From: an uncultured Altererythrobacter sp.
GTDB lineage: Bacteria; Pseudomonadota; Alphaproteobacteria; Sphingomonadales; Sphingomonadaceae
Length of the DNA stretch: 5,876 nucleotides
Assembly (NCBI GenBank): GCA_937950385.1
Contig: CALFEA010000178.1
Location: 1 to 5,876, forward strand
Direction of reading: 5' to 3'
Of this stretch, positions 5,117-5,876 are shown in pieces; position 1 is the stretch's first letter, and each line of letters starts with the position of its first letter. Made by a program: the position numbers and the translations under genes. Below the pieces are notes generated by a model. The model searched no databases and was not told the origin of the DNA. It saw only the letters and a list, made by a program, of their open reading frames with translations.

Positions 5117-5876
5117 TTATTCGTTCGGAGGGCCAATTGTTGCGTTTGCAGGCGGGATGTCAACGGTTCTGGTCGATTGTGGCAGCGGATCTTTGTCGCG
5201 GGCCCAATCATTCCACTTGCCCTCAATCCGGTCATAATTGGTCACAGGGTCATATAAAGGCCCGCCAGTGTCGAGGTTCAAATCGCGGGCCTCTGCCTTG
5301 CCCATCGCGGCCAGCAGCGTGAAGCCAGCGACATAGGCATTGCGCCTTGCTGTCACCAATTGGACACGCGCGGAGAGCAATTCTTGCTCTGCATTTAATA
5401 CATCCAAAATGGACCTATTACCGATTGAGTTTTCGGCCCGGACGCCTTCAAGACTGAGTTCGGCGGCGGATACGGCTGTTTGAGAACTTTCAATGATGGC
5501 ATTGGAGGCTTGCCAGTTTGACCAGGCAGAGCGGGTTTGGGCAATCGTTGCGCGTTCTGCTTGGATCGCAGCTTCAAGAGCAGCGCCTGCGCGGGCCTGC
5601 GCTTGGCGTTCCAATGCCGCCGGCCGTCCGCCTTGGTAGATTGGGATCGATATGCGCACACCGGCATTGGCGGTTAATTCGCTTTGCGAGAATTGTGCTT
5701 GAGATGCGCCGCCCAATGTGCCGAGAAAATTGCTGTAACTGGTGGTTGCAAAGGCGGAAACCGTTGGCAGGCGCGCTGCCCCTGCAATATCGATATCAAT
5801 TCCGGCGGCGCGGGCGCGGTCGACCGCTGCGATCAAATCCGGATTGTTTTCAATCGCGACCATTACCGCTTGGCCC
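5117..5876 (-). CDS. tolC: TolC-family outer membrane efflux protein, 5' end cut off by the window
   Basis: C-terminal 252 residues of an outer membrane factor that forms the exit channel for efflux pumps and type I secretion. The open frame runs off the right edge, so the start codon, signal peptide and first outer-membrane-efflux repeat lie outside; the family usually has 420-500 residues. The visible part is the second repeat: VAIENNPDLIAAVDRARAA leading to ARLPTVSAF (helix into beta-strand), RISIPIYQGG (the conserved strand and turn), a long Ala/Gln/Glu-rich coiled-coil region (periplasmic tunnel helices), then NRSILDVLNAEQELLSARV and ARRNAYVAGFTLLAAMG, the hallmark end of the family. About 60 residues follow, polar and Pro/Asp-rich, a typical loose periplasmic tail. 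Because the frame continues upstream, the first Met inside the window (5863-5861) is internal rather than the start. The neighbouring popZ-like gene follows by 74 bases on the same strand. Confidence 0.93.
   Translation of the reverse strand, partial: GQAVMVAIENNPDLIAAVDRARAAGIDIDIAGAARLPTVSAFATTSYSNFLGTLGGASQAQFSQSELTANAGVRISIPIYQGGRPAALERQAQARAGAALEAAIQAERATIAQTRSAWSNWQASNAIIESSQTAVSAAELSLEGVRAENSIGNRSILDVLNAEQELLSARVQLVTARRNAYVAGFTLLAAMGKAEARDLNLDTGGPLYDPVTNYDRIEGKWNDWARDKDPLPQSTRTVDIPPANATIGPPNE

Noticed and set aside
1..5876. Mobile elements, CRISPR repeats, tRNA or rRNA genes, toxin-antitoxin or defence genes
   Set aside because: I looked on both strands and saw no direct repeat array, terminal inverted repeats, transposase or integrase motif, or tRNA-like cloverleaf. 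All space is explained by housekeeping or envelope genes.

Overview
This window looks like an ordinary piece of an alphaproteobacterial chromosome. The best guess is Sphingomonadales, possibly an Erythrobacter-like genus. The evidence is a PopZ-type DUF2497 protein next to tolC, a HesB/IscA-type ErpA protein, a short two-CBS protein, a moderately GC-rich composition and dense gene packing. The taxonomic guess is inference from gene content and protein style, not from a database search. I see no mobile element, tRNA, rRNA, CRISPR array or phage gene. No stretch longer than about 130 bases lacks a gene.

Layout, left to right. Positions 1-1394 hold three minus-strand genes, transcribed in the order CBS-domain protein (963-1394), erpA (601-930) and xth (exonuclease III, start at 562, 3' end cut off by the window). 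Gaps are 32 and 38 bases, so they may be one transcript. A 128-base divergent intergenic region (1395-1522) separates them from a small plus-strand gene for an unrecognised two-helix membrane protein (about 1523-1852). That gene converges, with a 6-base gap, on a second minus-strand run transcribed from right to left: tolC (3' two thirds or half only, 5117-5876), a popZ-like gene (4512-5042), a secreted S9-family peptidase resembling dipeptidyl-peptidase 5 (2265-4457) and a thioredoxin-like [2Fe-2S] ferredoxin (1859-2272). The ferredoxin start overlaps the peptidase stop by 8 bases, which suggests translational coupling.

How the genes fit together. The left group has a maintenance flavour: iron-sulfur cluster delivery (ErpA), repair of abasic and oxidised DNA ends (exonuclease III) and an adenylate-sensing or regulatory CBS module. 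The right group combines envelope export (TolC), cell-pole organisation (PopZ-like), periplasmic peptide breakdown (S9 peptidase) and an electron-transfer or redox protein (ferredoxin). No single pathway links all of these. I did not find a convincing undescribed system. The items most worth a second look are the unknown two-helix protein, the peptidase-ferredoxin coupling, the arginine-rich patch in the PopZ-like protein, and the hairpin between tolC and popZ.
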